NCBI RefSeq assembly: GCF_027923905.1
Contig: NZ_AP026966.1
Coordinates: 3,969,001 to 4,033,000, forward strand
Length of the DNA stretch: 64,000 nt
Source of the DNA: Massilia varians
Lineage (GTDB): Bacteria; Pseudomonadota; Gammaproteobacteria; Burkholderiales; Burkholderiaceae_D
Direction of reading: 5' to 3'
Positions 26,855-36,458 of the stretch are shown here, one piece after another (the stretch's first letter is position 1; every line of letters starts with the position of its first letter). Made by a program: the position numbers and the translations under genes. The notes under the pieces were generated by a model. The model did not search any database. It was not told where the DNA came from and saw nothing but the letters and a program-made list of their open reading frames with translations.

Positions 26855-27607
26855 TTGCGTACCCCGCCGATCCATCCCCGCGTGGCCACCCGCGCCACGG
26901 CGGTGCAGCTCATGCGCGCCCGCCTGCTGCGCGAGGGCTTTCCGCGGGTCCAGATGTTCATCCTGGTGTCGCTCACCGGGCTGGCCGGTTTCGGCGCCTC
27001 GGTGGCGATGCTCGCCGCCGGGGTCGACACCATGGCGCTGCGCTACGCGCTGGCGATGGGCGTGGCCTACCTCGCCTTCCTGCTGCTCCTGTGGCTGTGG
27101 CTGCGTACGAGTGCGGCGGACTACCTCGACTTCCTGCCCTCTGATGGGCCGGGCGGCCAGGCGAGTGCGAACGATGCTGCGGCCGGCTTCAGCGGTGGCG
27201 GCGGCAGCTTCGACGGCGGCGGCGCCAGCGGCAACGTCGACTTCGGCACCCAGGACAGCGTCAGCGACGCCATCGCCGACGCGCCGCTCGATGTCGGGGC
27301 CGAGGCCGACGAAACCGTGATGCCCCTGGTCGTGATCCTGCTCGCCGTGGGCATCGCGCTGTCTTCCCTGTTCGTGATCTGGTCGGCGCCGATCCTGTTC
27401 GCCGAGATCCTGGTCGATGCCTTGCTGGCCGCGGGCCTGTACCGGCGCCTGCGGGTGCTGGAGCCGCAGCACTGGATGCTGGCGGCCTTGAAACGCACCA
27501 TCCTCCCCTTCGTGCTGACCACCCTGACGGTGGTCGCCGCGGGATGGGGCATGCAGGCCTATGCGCCCGAGGCGCGCTCGCTGGGCGAGGTCCTGGCCAG
27601 CCGCTAG
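26855..27607 (+). CDS. Membrane protein with Gly/Ser-rich loop, unknown function
   Basis: About 250 residues using a TTG start at 26855 preceded by GAGGC; GTG at 26882 is an alternative. Two N-terminal helices (about 35-55 and 62-85) precede a low-complexity loop (about 95-130, FSGGGGSFDGGGASG). Two or three C-terminal helices follow (155-175, 185-200, 212-232). The Gly-rich loop resembles tails of TPM/YgcG-type proteins, but no TPM domain is visible. Likely operon partner of the upstream exported protein (15 bp). Confidence 0.6.
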   Translation: MRTPPIHPRVATRATAVQLMRARLLREGFPRVQMFILVSLTGLAGFGASVAMLAAGVDTMALRYALAMGVAYLAFLLLLWLWLRTSAADYLDFLPSDGPGGQASANDAAAGFSGGGGSFDGGGASGNVDFGTQDSVSDAIADAPLDVGAEADETVMPLVVILLAVGIALSSLFVIWSAPILFAEILVDALLAAGLYRRLRVLEPQHWMLAALKRTILPFVLTTLTVVAAGWGMQAYAPEARSLGEVLASR

Positions 27608-29895
27608 GCGGGCGCTGCCGGCAGTTCCACCACGAAGCGCGTGCCGCGTCCGGGCGCCGTGGTGAAGCCGATGGTGCCGCCGTGCTCCTCGATGATCGCC
27701 TTGCTGATCGCCAGTCCCAGGCCGGTGCCGCCGCGGGTGCGCGAGTCGGCGCCGTCGGCCTGGGCGAAGCGCTGGAACACGCGCTGCTGGAATTCCGGCG
27801 CGATGCCGGGGCCTTCATCCAGCACCAGCAGGCGGACCTTGCCGGGCGTGCGGGCCAGGCCCAGCGTGACGGTCTTGCCCGCCGGCGTGAACTTGATGGC
27901 GTTCGACAGCAGATTGGTCAGCACCTGCTCCATGCGGTCCGCGTCGATGCTGGCCGCGATCCGGGCCGCGCCCGCATCCCAGTCGCCCAGCAGGCGCACC
28001 CCCGCCTTGCGGGCATGCCCCTCCATGGCCGCCAGCGCGCGCTCGGCCACCGGCAGCAGCGGCTGCGCCAGCGTCTCGAAATGCATCTGGCCGGCCTCGA
28101 TCTTCTGGATGTCGAGCAGGTCGTTCACCATGCGCACCAGGCGCTCGCTGCTCTGGCTGGCGATGGTGATCAGGCGCAGGGCGTCCGGCGGCAGTTCGCC
28201 CGCCATGCCGTCGGCCAGCATCGCCAGCGAAGCCTGGATCGAGGTCAGCGGCGTGCGCAGCTCATGCGAGACGGTCGAGATGAACTCGTTCTTCATCTGC
28301 TCGACCCGCTTGCGCTCCGAGATATCGTGCAGGAACACGCTGAAGAAGGCGTCCTCGCCCTGGCCGGCCAGGGCCGCCGTCATCTCGATCGGGAATTCAC
28401 GGCCGTGGCGGTCGATCACCTTGCGCTCCAGGCGCTGGTCGAGCATGGCCAGGTGGCCGGTCTGGCGGAAGGCATGCAAGGCCTGGCCCAGGCTGGCGCG
28501 GTAGCGCTCCGGCAGCACCAGCTCGGCCAGCGGCCAGCCGACGGCCTCGTTGCGGCGCCAGCCGAACATGCGCTCGGCCGCGCCGTTCCAGTCGAGGATG
28601 ATACCGCGGCGGTCGACCGCGATGTAGGCATCCTGCGCCGCTTCCACGATCGCATTGATGCGCTGCTCGTTGGCCTGCACCGAGGCCAGCGCCCGCTCCA
28701 GTTCGCCGGTGCGTTCCTCGACCCGCTGCTCGAGCGTGGCGTTCAGGTCGCGCAGTTCGGCCTGCTTGCGCACCAGGTCGTCCACCAGCCCGTTCAGGGT
28801 GGTCGACAGCGCCTGCACCTCGAAATAGTCGTTCGCGTTCGGCGGCAGCCGGACCGCTTCGCCGCGTCCCAGGCGTTCGGCCGACTCGGCCAGCGCCCCG
28901 AGGGGACGGGTGATGCGGCGCGCCACCAGCAGGCCGGCCACGGAAAACAGCACCGCCAGCGCCGCGCCGCTCCACAGCGCCTGCTCGCGCAGGCGGCGCA
29001 CCGGCGCATAGGCATCCTCCACGTCCTGGCGCACTAGCACGGTCCAGCCCAGGCCCGGGTACAGGTCGCGGCCGACGGTGGCGCCGTAGCCGACCAGGTA
29101 GGACAGGCCGTCCGGCCACTCTTCGACCAGATAACCGGCGCGCTTCTGCTGCGCCAGGCGCAGGCTCCGGGTAGCGATCTTCTTGCCCTGCAGGCCGGGC
29201 GGGCCGAACAGGACCTCGCCCTGCCGGCTGACGATCAGGGCCTGGACCCGGCCGCGCGCCTGGACCGAGGCGACGATCGAGCGCTCGACGTCGCGCGCCC
29301 ATTGCCAGGACAGGTGCACGCCCAGCACGCCGGCGGTCTTGCCGGACAGGTCGGTGTAGGGGAAGGCCACGTCGACAAAGCGGCGCGGCTCGCCGTTCTC
29401 GCCCGGCAGCAGCTTGGCGAGCTTGACCGCCTCGTGCACGTCGCCCACGTTGACGCCTGCGAGGGCGTTGCGGAACCAGGGGCGCTGCGACACGTCGACA
29501 CCCTCGAGCAGGCCGCGCGCCTCGACGATCACCCGGCCGTCCAAGCCGGTCAGGCCGATCCAGTCGTAGTAGCCGTAGGTCTCGCGCATGTCTGACAGCA
29601 CCTGGCGCCGCTCGGCCGGCGCGATGCCGGCATCGCGCAGCGCGCGGCGCCGCGTCATCAGGCTGACCTCGCGGTAGCGCTCGGCCATGCCACGGTCGAG
29701 CTTGTCCGCGGTCTGGCGCGCCATCTCGCCCAGGTTGTTGCCGATGCTGTCCTTGACCTGTTCGGTCGACGAGCGCTCGATGACCCCGACCAGCAACAGG
29801 GTCAGGATCACCGTCAGCAGCGAAAACGCCAGCGCCAGCCAGGCGCCAAGGCCGCGCCTGCGGCGCCGTGTGGGGGGAGTTGCGGGTGTGTCCAT
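27604..29895 (-). CDS. Sensor histidine kinase with Cache, HAMP and PAS domains
   Basis: 763 residues. TM1 (about 19-38), a periplasmic double-Cache-like sensor (about 40-300, with DVSQRPWFRNALAG and DLSGKTAGVLGVHLSW), TM2 (about 308-326), HAMP (327-380), a coiled coil, PAS (about 410-530), HisKA with His544 in ISTVSHELRTPLTS, and HATPase (NLLSNAIKFTPAG, DEGPGIAP, GGTGLGLAISKAI). The start is the Met8 of the longest frame at 29895. It should bind a small periplasmic ligand such as an amino or organic acid. No response regulator is adjacent. The first 10 codons are Pro/Arg rich. Confidence 0.92.
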   Translation of the reverse strand: MDTPATPPTRRRRRGLGAWLALAFSLLTVILTLLLVGVIERSSTEQVKDSIGNNLGEMARQTADKLDRGMAERYREVSLMTRRRALRDAGIAPAERRQVLSDMRETYGYYDWIGLTGLDGRVIVEARGLLEGVDVSQRPWFRNALAGVNVGDVHEAVKLAKLLPGENGEPRRFVDVAFPYTDLSGKTAGVLGVHLSWQWARDVERSIVASVQARGRVQALIVSRQGEVLFGPPGLQGKKIATRSLRLAQQKRAGYLVEEWPDGLSYLVGYGATVGRDLYPGLGWTVLVRQDVEDAYAPVRRLREQALWSGAALAVLFSVAGLLVARRITRPLGALAESAERLGRGEAVRLPPNANDYFEVQALSTTLNGLVDDLVRKQAELRDLNATLEQRVEERTGELERALASVQANEQRINAIVEAAQDAYIAVDRRGIILDWNGAAERMFGWRRNEAVGWPLAELVLPERYRASLGQALHAFRQTGHLAMLDQRLERKVIDRHGREFPIEMTAALAGQGEDAFFSVFLHDISERKRVEQMKNEFISTVSHELRTPLTSIQASLAMLADGMAGELPPDALRLITIASQSSERLVRMVNDLLDIQKIEAGQMHFETLAQPLLPVAERALAAMEGHARKAGVRLLGDWDAGAARIAASIDADRMEQVLTNLLSNAIKFTPAGKTVTLGLARTPGKVRLLVLDEGPGIAPEFQQRVFQRFAQADGADSRTRGGTGLGLAISKAIIEEHGGTIGFTTAPGRGTRFVVELPAAPA

Positions 29896-30057
29896 GCTGG
29901 GCTGGGCTCGAAACAATTGCGCCAGCGTAACACACGTCAGCCCGACATACTATGGGCGAGACCGTGGGCGTCGCACGGGAGAAACGGATTTCCTGTAAAC
30001 TAGACGGCTAGTGATTTGCACGATGTTGCAACGACAAGAAACACCACGAGAACGCCC

Positions 30058-30717
30058 ATGTCCACCCCATCCCCCGCCGCCGATCAGTTGCTCGATTACG
30101 TCACCTCCTGCGCCCTGCCGACGCCCTGGGCGCAGTTCACGCTGCACGCCTTCATCGAGCACTCGACGGGCAAGGAGCACCTGGCGATGGTACTGGGCGA
30201 CATTGGCGACGGCGAACCGGTGCTGGCGCGCGTGCATTCCGAATGCCTGACCGGCGACGTGCTGTTCTCGCAGCGTTGCGACTGCGGCGCCCAGCTCGAG
30301 GGCGCGCTGCGGCGCATTGCCGAGGAAGGGCGCGGCGTCCTGCTGTACCTGCGCCAGGAAGGCCGCGGCATCGGCCTGGTCAACAAGATCCGCGCCTACC
30401 GCCTGCAGGAAGCCGGCGCCGACACCGTCGAGGCCAACCTGCAGCTGGGCTTCCATGCCGACGCCCGCAACTACGAGTTGTGCAAGCCGATGCTGGAACA
30501 GTTCGGCGTGCGTTCGCTGCGCCTGATGACCAACAACCCGCGCAAGATCGACGCCATGACCCGCCTCGGGATCGCGGTGGCCGAGCGCGTGCCGCTGCTG
30601 GTCAACCGCAATGCCTTCAACGACAGCTACCTGAACACCAAGCAGGCCAAGCTGGGCCACATGATGGGTCCGGCCGAGCCGCTTGCCGCCGCGCTGGCCG
30701 AGCCTGGCACGAACTGA
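30058..30717 (+). CDS. ribA: GTP cyclohydrolase II
   Basis: 219 residues, the monofunctional RibA length. It converts GTP to 2,5-diamino-6-ribosylamino-pyrimidinone phosphate plus formate and pyrophosphate, the first step of riboflavin synthesis. Zinc ligands Cys63, Cys74 and Cys76 lie in [19 protein letters not shown]. The substrate pocket has [13 protein letters not shown] (near 102) and [11 protein letters not shown] (near 160). The start at 30058 is the ATG directly before the domain. No FMN riboswitch was seen upstream. Upstream gene is divergent; downstream is a 109-bp gap. Confidence 0.96.
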   Translation: MSTPSPAADQLLDYVTSCALPTPWAQFTLHAFIEHSTGKEHLAMVLGDIGDGEPVLARVHSECLTGDVLFSQRCDCGAQLEGALRRIAEEGRGVLLYLRQEGRGIGLVNKIRAYRLQEAGADTVEANLQLGFHADARNYELCKPMLEQFGVRSLRLMTNNPRKIDAMTRLGIAVAERVPLLVNRNAFNDSYLNTKQAKLGHMMGPAEPLAAALAEPGTN

Positions 30718-30826
30718 GCTTCCGGCTTCGCGTGATCGGGCCAGCGGAGCGGATCGCGCTAGCGCGCGCACAGATCCCGCGTCCGATGGCAAGATAATGC
30801 TTCCTTGTTGCCAATGATCGGATTGC

Positions 30827-32284
30827 ATGAAACGGACTGCCGCCGCCCTCCTGCTTCTTTGCCTCACGGCGGGCGCAGCCACGGCTCCGCCTGAACAGGC
30901 CAACCGCCCGCCTCCAGCCCACGCCGCCACGGCGCCGGCGCCGCCCCCGCACCTGACGCCCAGCGCGCCGCCGGGGACCACCCCGCCGGCGCCGGCGCCG
31001 GGCGAGGTCGATGCCCAGGACGCCCTGCCGCCGCCCTCCTCCGCCGCCCAGGACCTGTACTCGTCGGCGCGCGGCGACCTGCTGCAGATCCGCATGCTGC
31101 TCAAGAACGGCCGCACCCAGTCCACCGTCGGCTCGGGCTTCCTGGTCGGCACTGGCAACCTGGTCGTCACCAACTACCACGTGGTATCGCAAATGGCGCT
31201 CGACCCCGACGTCTACACCGCCGAATACGTCGACACCGACGGCAACAGCGGCCCGGTCGAGCTGCTGGCCGTCGACGTGCTGCACGACCTGGCGGTCCTG
31301 CGCGTCGACCGCGAAGGCAGCGGTTTCTTCAAGGTGCCCGAACGCCCGGTGCGCCTGACCCAGGGGCAGCGCCTGTACTCGCTCGGCAATCCCCTCGACC
31401 TGGGCTTTGCGATCTCGGAAGGCGCCTACAACGGCATCGTCACGCGCAGCTTCTACGACCAGCTCATGTTCGGCGGGCCGATCAATTCCGGCATGAGCGG
31501 CGGGCCCAGCGTGACCGGCAGCGGCACCGTGGCCGGCGTCAACGTGTCCAAGCGGCGCGACGGCGAGTCGGTCAGCTTCCTGGTTCCCGTCAAGTATGTG
31601 CAGGAGTTGCTGCGCAAGGTGGAGCGCCAGCCGGCGCCGCCGAAGGATTTCAATCCCCTGATCGCGGCCCAGCTCCTGGCGCACCAGCGCGCCATGGTCG
31701 ACCGCCTGCTGGAAGAGCCGCTCGCCATCAAGAGCATGGGCCCCTACCTGGTGCCGGTGCGCGAATCCGGCCAGCTGCGCTGCTGGGGACGCTCGAACGT
31801 GAAGGCCGAGACCGCGTACACCTCGGACTCGATGAGCTGCGCGATGGAGTCGGCGATCTACGTGTCCGCGACCCAGCAGACCGGCCACGTGTCGATGACC
31901 CACCAGTACATCCGTTCCGACAACCTGGCCCGGCTGCCTTTCGCGGCGCTCAGCAGCCGCCTGTTCGGCGCCGCCAATCTGGGCAATGCCGGCGACCGGC
32001 GCCTGACCAAGCCGGTGTGCACCGAACGCTTCGTGCACACCCGCACCCTGCCGCTGCGCGCGGTGACCTGTGTGCGCGCCTACCGCAAGTTCGAGGGCCT
32101 GTACAACTTCACGCTGCTCACGGCCAGCACCAACGCGGCCGAGTCGAGCCTGCAGAGCCGGCTGGACATATCGGGCGTGTCGTATGAAAACGGCGTGCGC
32201 GTGACCCGCGCCTTCCTCGGCTCCTTCGGACGCAACATCCGGCGCCCGCCCGCCGCACCAGGCGCGCCCGGAGGCCGGCCATGA
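30827..32284 (+). CDS. Exported trypsin-like serine protease with Pro-rich N-terminus
   Basis: 485 residues. Signal peptide about 1-19, then a Pro/Ala-rich linker (about 20-70). A chymotrypsin-fold domain follows with a complete triad: His118 (VVTNYHVVS), Asp154 (VDVLHDLAVLRV) and Ser224 (SGMSGGPSV). The C-terminal 240 residues have no PDZ domain; they contain four to five Cys that may form disulfides (LRCWGRSN, MSCAMES, VCTERF, VTCVRAY). That differs from HtrA/DegP. The stop overlaps the ATG of the FHA membrane protein (ATGA), so the two are produced together. Confidence 0.85.
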   Translation: MKRTAAALLLLCLTAGAATAPPEQANRPPPAHAATAPAPPPHLTPSAPPGTTPPAPAPGEVDAQDALPPPSSAAQDLYSSARGDLLQIRMLLKNGRTQSTVGSGFLVGTGNLVVTNYHVVSQMALDPDVYTAEYVDTDGNSGPVELLAVDVLHDLAVLRVDREGSGFFKVPERPVRLTQGQRLYSLGNPLDLGFAISEGAYNGIVTRSFYDQLMFGGPINSGMSGGPSVTGSGTVAGVNVSKRRDGESVSFLVPVKYVQELLRKVERQPAPPKDFNPLIAAQLLAHQRAMVDRLLEEPLAIKSMGPYLVPVRESGQLRCWGRSNVKAETAYTSDSMSCAMESAIYVSATQQTGHVSMTHQYIRSDNLARLPFAALSSRLFGAANLGNAGDRRLTKPVCTERFVHTRTLPLRAVTCVRAYRKFEGLYNFTLLTASTNAAESSLQSRLDISGVSYENGVRVTRAFLGSFGRNIRRPPAAPGAPGGRP

Positions 32285-33243
32285 ACGGTCCCTGGACCGT
32301 CGAGATCCTGGCGCGCAACGGCGAGGTGCTGCACCGGCACCGTGCGGCAAGCCTGCCGATCCGCGTCGGCCGCGCCTACGACAACGACTTCATCCTCGAC
32401 GACGAATACGCGGCCGCGCACCACGCCGTGATCGAACAGGGTCCGGATGGCGCGCTCTCGATGCGCGACCTCGGCACCCGCAACGGCTTGAACATCGGGC
32501 GCAAGCGGGTGCAGGAACTGTCCCTCACGGGCGACACCGTGGTGCGCATGGGCCACACCTCGCTGCGCGTGCGCGCGGCCGATTTCCCGGTGCCGGCCGA
32601 GCTGCGCGACCGCACCATGCACGGCTGGGAAGGGCTGGTGCCCGGCGTCGTCGGCGTGCTGCTGGCCGGTCTGGTCGCCCTGTTCGTGACCTGGCTGTTC
32701 GACGCCGAACCCTTCGAACTGCTCAACTATGTGCTGGCGCCCGGCGCCGGCATCGGCGCGGCGCTGCTGTGGAGCGGCCTGTGGGCCTTCATGAACCGCC
32801 TATTCGGGCGCTATACCCGGCTGGGACGGCACCTGTTCATCTTCGGCTGCGGGATGGCGGCCCTGGTGGGCTTCCGCCTGCTGGCGGCGGTGGCCGCCTA
32901 TGCCTGGTCGCTCGAATGGCTCACCCGCTACGGTTCCCACGTCGCGGTGGCGACCGGCGCGGGCATCATCTACTTCCACCTGGCGACCATCAAGCCGTCC
33001 CTGCGCCGGCGCCTGCGCGCGATCTGCGCCGTTGGCGCGGTGCTGGCGTCCGCTCTGGTGCTGATCGCGAACCAGCAGCGCCACGGGCGCGTGGCGGACG
33101 AACTGTACATGTCGGTGCAGCTGCCGCCGGCGCTGCGCGCCAGCCCCGACGCGACGGTGGCCGAGTACATGGCCGACGTCGAGGCGATGCGCAAGCAGCT
33201 GGAGGAAGAGCGCGGGCTTGTCCCGGCTGCCGGCGGGAACTGA
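32281..33243 (+). CDS. FHA-domain membrane protein
   Basis: 320 residues. An N-terminal FHA domain (about 3-100) has the phospho-threonine pocket residues in IRVGRAYDNDFIL, AAHHAVIEQ and DLGTRNGLNIG. Four to five transmembrane helices follow (about 118-138, 143-163, 180-205, 220-235, 242-262). The C-terminal tail is a short coiled-coil-like stretch (ADVEAMRKQLEEERG). FHA domains bind phosphothreonine peptides; no Ser/Thr kinase is visible in the window. Coupled by an ATGA overlap to the exported protease. Confidence 0.85.
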   Translation: MNGPWTVEILARNGEVLHRHRAASLPIRVGRAYDNDFILDDEYAAAHHAVIEQGPDGALSMRDLGTRNGLNIGRKRVQELSLTGDTVVRMGHTSLRVRAADFPVPAELRDRTMHGWEGLVPGVVGVLLAGLVALFVTWLFDAEPFELLNYVLAPGAGIGAALLWSGLWAFMNRLFGRYTRLGRHLFIFGCGMAALVGFRLLAAVAAYAWSLEWLTRYGSHVAVATGAGIIYFHLATIKPSLRRRLRAICAVGAVLASALVLIANQQRHGRVADELYMSVQLPPALRASPDATVAEYMADVEAMRKQLEEERGLVPAAGGN

Positions 33244-33314
33244 GCAAGGCTTTGCAGCTTTGACAAGCAGCGGCGAATGCTGGATGATCGGGCCATCTCC
33301 AGCCCGGCCAGCCC

Positions 33315-34379
33315 ATGAAACCGACCCGCAGCGCCATCACCGCCATCATCGCCTGGTTCCTGTTCTGGGCGCTGATGGTGCTGGTCGCCATCGAGGACTA
33401 CCGGCGCGACGGCGGCACGGCCTATTGGCAGCCGGTGCTCTGGGAGACTTCCTCCGCGCTGGCGGCGACCTTCCTGCTGCTGCTCGCGCGCCGCATCACT
33501 CGCCGCAACGACCACCTCATCGCCACGCCCTGGCGCTGGTTCGCGCTACAGGCGCGCATGCTGCCGCTGTACTGGCTTGCCTTCGTGCCGCTGGCATTCG
33601 GCATGCGTCATGCCGTGTATGCGCTGGCCGGCGCCAGCTACGAGCACGAAGCCTGGCCCCAGATATTCGTCTACGAATCCCTCAAGCTCACCGTGTTCGC
33701 GGGTTTGTTCACCGTGATCGCGTTCGGCCTGCTGTCCTACCGCGAGCTGCTCGGCGCGCGCCTGCGGGCCGAGCAGGCCAACGCGCTGCTGCGCGAGGCC
33801 CAGCTGCAGTCGCTGGCGCGCCAGATGCAGCCGCATTTCCTGTTCAACGCGCTCAATACGATCTCCTCGCTGATGCACACCGACGTGGCCCGCGCCGACG
33901 CCACGCTGGTGCAACTGGCGGACCTGCTGCGCGCCGCCTTGGCGCTGGGCGAACGGCCGCAGGCCACGCTTGCGGAAGAATTGCGCCTGGCGCGCGCCTA
34001 CGCCGGCGTGATGGAAGAACGCTTCGATGGACGCGCCCGGGTCGAGTGGCGCATCGACGAGGCGCTGCTGGGCATTGCACTGCCGGCGATGAGCGTGCAG
34101 CCGCTGCTGGAGAACGTGTTCAAGCACACGGTCGAACGGCGGCGCAACCCGACTTGCATGACGGTCAGCGCGACGCGCGACGGCGAGCATTTCATGCTGC
34201 GCGTCGAGGACGACGGCGGCATCCTCGACAAGGATGCCGGGGACAGTGGGCAGGGCATCGGCCTGGCCAACCTGCGTGCGCGTCTGGCCGGGCTGTACGG
34301 GGACGGCGCCAGCCTGAGCCTGAGCCAGCTGCTGCCTTGCGGCGTACGCACGGAACTGAGGCTGCCATGCGCATCCTGA
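33315..34379 (+). CDS. LytS/AlgZ-type sensor histidine kinase
   Basis: 354 residues. Four transmembrane helices (about 10-27, 38-58, 75-95, 118-140) are followed by a coiled coil. The His_kinase (PF06580) domain has the phospho-His in [17 protein letters not shown] (His about 174), then the HATPase ([28 protein letters not shown]). This class pairs with LytTR response regulators; the adjacent gene, overlapping by 13 bp, is one, but it is broken. The kinase looks intact. Confidence 0.9.
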   Translation: MKPTRSAITAIIAWFLFWALMVLVAIEDYRRDGGTAYWQPVLWETSSALAATFLLLLARRITRRNDHLIATPWRWFALQARMLPLYWLAFVPLAFGMRHAVYALAGASYEHEAWPQIFVYESLKLTVFAGLFTVIAFGLLSYRELLGARLRAEQANALLREAQLQSLARQMQPHFLFNALNTISSLMHTDVARADATLVQLADLLRAALALGERPQATLAEELRLARAYAGVMEERFDGRARVEWRIDEALLGIALPAMSVQPLLENVFKHTVERRRNPTCMTVSATRDGEHFMLRVEDDGGILDKDAGDSGQGIGLANLRARLAGLYGDGASLSLSQLLPCGVRTELRLPCAS

Positions 34380-35082
34380 TCGTCGACGACGAGCGCCCGG
34401 CGCGCGAGCGCCTGCGCCGCATGCTGGCGCTGGAGGCAGGGATCGAGACCATCGACGAGGCTGCCGACGGCATCGAGGCGCTGCGGCAGGTGGCGCAGCT
34501 GCGGCCCGATGCCCTGCTGCTCGACGTCGAGATGCGGAGCTGTCGGGCATCGACCTGGCGGCCTTGCTGCCCGCCCCCAGGCCATTGATCGTGTTCGTCA
34601 CGGCCTACGACGAGTACGCGCTGCGCGCTTTTGATGCGAATGCCATCGATTACCTGCTCAAGCCCTTCGACCAGGCGCGCCTGCGGCGGGCGCTCGAGCG
34701 CCTGCGCGCGCGCCATGCGGCGTAGGCCCTGGCTGCGGCAGCATCCGGTCTGCCGCCGCGCCAGCTCCTGGTGTCGGAGCGCGGCGCCACGCGGGTGGTG
34801 CAGGTGGCGGACATCGAATGGCTGGAGACCGCCGACAACTACGTGGTCCTGCACACCGCCGGCGACGCGCCGCTGCTGCGCCAGACCCTGTCGGGCCTGC
34901 TGGCGCAACTGGGCAGCGGGTTCGTGCGTTGCCATCGGCGCGCGGCGGTGCGTCCCGGCGCCGTCCAGCGCATTGTCCCGCTCGACAAGGGCAACTGCGA
35001 ACTGGTGCTGCGCAGCGGCGCGCTCGTGCCCTGCAGCCGCCAGTACCGGGCGGCGCTGATCGAAGCGCTCCAGGCCTGCTAG
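34367..35082 (+). pseudogene. LytTR response regulator (AlgR-like), frameshift plus in-frame stop
   Basis: The receiver begins [16 protein letters not shown] and reaches LLLDVEM, where a C is missing (ATGCGGAGCTG at 34532-34542 against the expected MPEL codons), moving the frame by -1. The new frame reads [32 protein letters not shown] and [10 protein letters not shown], showing the rest of the receiver. A TAG at 34723-34725 follows RARHAA; after it the LytTR DNA-binding domain continues intact (VQVADIEWLETADNYVVLHT, GSGFVRCHRRAAV). Both lesions prevent a full product. Sequencing error for one is possible; two make decay more likely. LytTR alone could in theory be made from ATG 34771. Confidence 0.88.
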
Positions 35083-35207
35083 CCTGAGAGCGCGCTCTTG
35101 TTCCTTCTGTCCGATCCGCCCCATCCCGGACCCGCCTCGCCACAAAACGCTCGCCGCCGGCATGCCGAAACGTCATGCTCGCGCCATCACTTCAACAAGA
35201 GCGAGCC

Positions 35208-36440
35208 ATGAACCGTCATCTTCCTCCATCCGCCACCCGCCTGTACTTCCTCGACTGGGTGCGCATCCTCGCCTTCTTCCTGCTGATCGTCTACCACGTC
35301 GGCATGTACTACGTGAGCTGGGACTGGCACGTGAAGAGTCCTTTTGCCGGGACCGGCCCCGAGCCCTTCATGAAGCTATCCTCCCCATGGCGCCTGAGCC
35401 TGCTGTTCTTCGTGGCCGGCGCCGGTGCCAGCCTCATGCTGCGCAAGCTCGGCGCCGCGTCGTTCGTACGCCGGCGCAGCCTGCGCCTGCTGGTGCCGCT
35501 GGTATTCGGCATGCTGGTAATCGTGCCGCCGCAGCCCTATCTCGAAGTGGTCGAGAAGCTCGGCTATGCGGACGGCTACCGGGCCTTCATGGGACTGTAC
35601 CTGCAGGCCTATGACGGCTTCTGCCGCGAGGACTGCCTGATCCTGCCGACCTGGAACCACCTGTGGTTCGTCGCCTACCTGTGGATCTACACCGTGCTGC
35701 TCGGCGGCCTCGTTGCCGTGCTCGGAGAGCGCTTCGACCGCATCGCCGCGCATGCCGGCGCCTTGCTCCACGGCTGGAAGCTGATCGCACTGCCGGCTGC
35801 GCTGCTGGCCCTGGCACGCATCAACCTGGTCGAGCACTTCCCGACCAACCACGCCGTGGTCGGCGACTGGTACAACCACGCGATGTCCTTCCTGTGCTTC
35901 CTGCTCGGCGCGCTGGTGGCACGCGTCCCGGGGTTCTGGACACGGCCTGCGCTGCTGCGCTGGCACGCGCTCGGCATCGCCGCCACCGGCTGGGCGCTGC
36001 TGCTGATGTGGGATGCGGTGACGTATGAGGTGGTGCCGCGGCAGGTGGTGGCGGTGCTCCGTCCGCTCATGTACGCCGTGTACGCCGTGCTGGCCTGGAG
36101 CGCGATCATGGCCGCCTGCGGTTTCGCCGCGCGTCACCTCGACCGTGACGGCCCTGCGCGGCGCTACCTGAACGAGGCGGTGTTCCCGGTCTACATCCTG
36201 CACCAGACCCTGATCGTCGTGCTGGCGCATGCGATGCAGCCGCTGCGGATCGCCCCGGGCCTGGAAGCCATCCTGTTGATCGTGCTGACCCTGACCCTCA
36301 GCTTCGGCGCATTCGAACTGATCAGGCGAGTGAGCTTGTTGCGGCCGCTGTTCGGGCTCGCGCCCCGCACCCTCGGAACCGCGCCGGCGGCGGAACCGGC
36401 GCCGGCGCAGCCCGCGCATGCGCAGGCCGCCGCCGGCTAG
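35208..36440 (+). CDS. Acyltransferase-3 family membrane protein (OpgC/MdoC-like)
   Basis: 410 residues with about 10 transmembrane helices. The family start is RLYFLDWVRILAFFLLIVYH with the conserved catalytic-region His; WNHLWFVAYLWIY near 160 and VFPVYILHQTLIVVLAH near 325 are other signature segments. Members O-acylate sugars, often glucans or LPS; target unknown here. The C-terminus is Ala/Pro rich. The start at 35208 precedes the first helix directly. Flanked by a broken regulator on the left and a convergent phasin on the right. Confidence 0.88.
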   Translation: MNRHLPPSATRLYFLDWVRILAFFLLIVYHVGMYYVSWDWHVKSPFAGTGPEPFMKLSSPWRLSLLFFVAGAGASLMLRKLGAASFVRRRSLRLLVPLVFGMLVIVPPQPYLEVVEKLGYADGYRAFMGLYLQAYDGFCREDCLILPTWNHLWFVAYLWIYTVLLGGLVAVLGERFDRIAAHAGALLHGWKLIALPAALLALARINLVEHFPTNHAVVGDWYNHAMSFLCFLLGALVARVPGFWTRPALLRWHALGIAATGWALLLMWDAVTYEVVPRQVVAVLRPLMYAVYAVLAWSAIMAACGFAARHLDRDGPARRYLNEAVFPVYILHQTLIVVLAHAMQPLRIAPGLEAILLIVLTLTLSFGAFELIRRVSLLRPLFGLAPRTLGTAPAAEPAPAQPAHAQAAAG

Positions 36441-36458
36441 CATCGGCGCCCGTGGCGC

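Noticed and set aside
29896..30057. Possible FMN riboswitch in front of ribA
   Set aside because: The conserved RFN core sequences are not present in this short gap.
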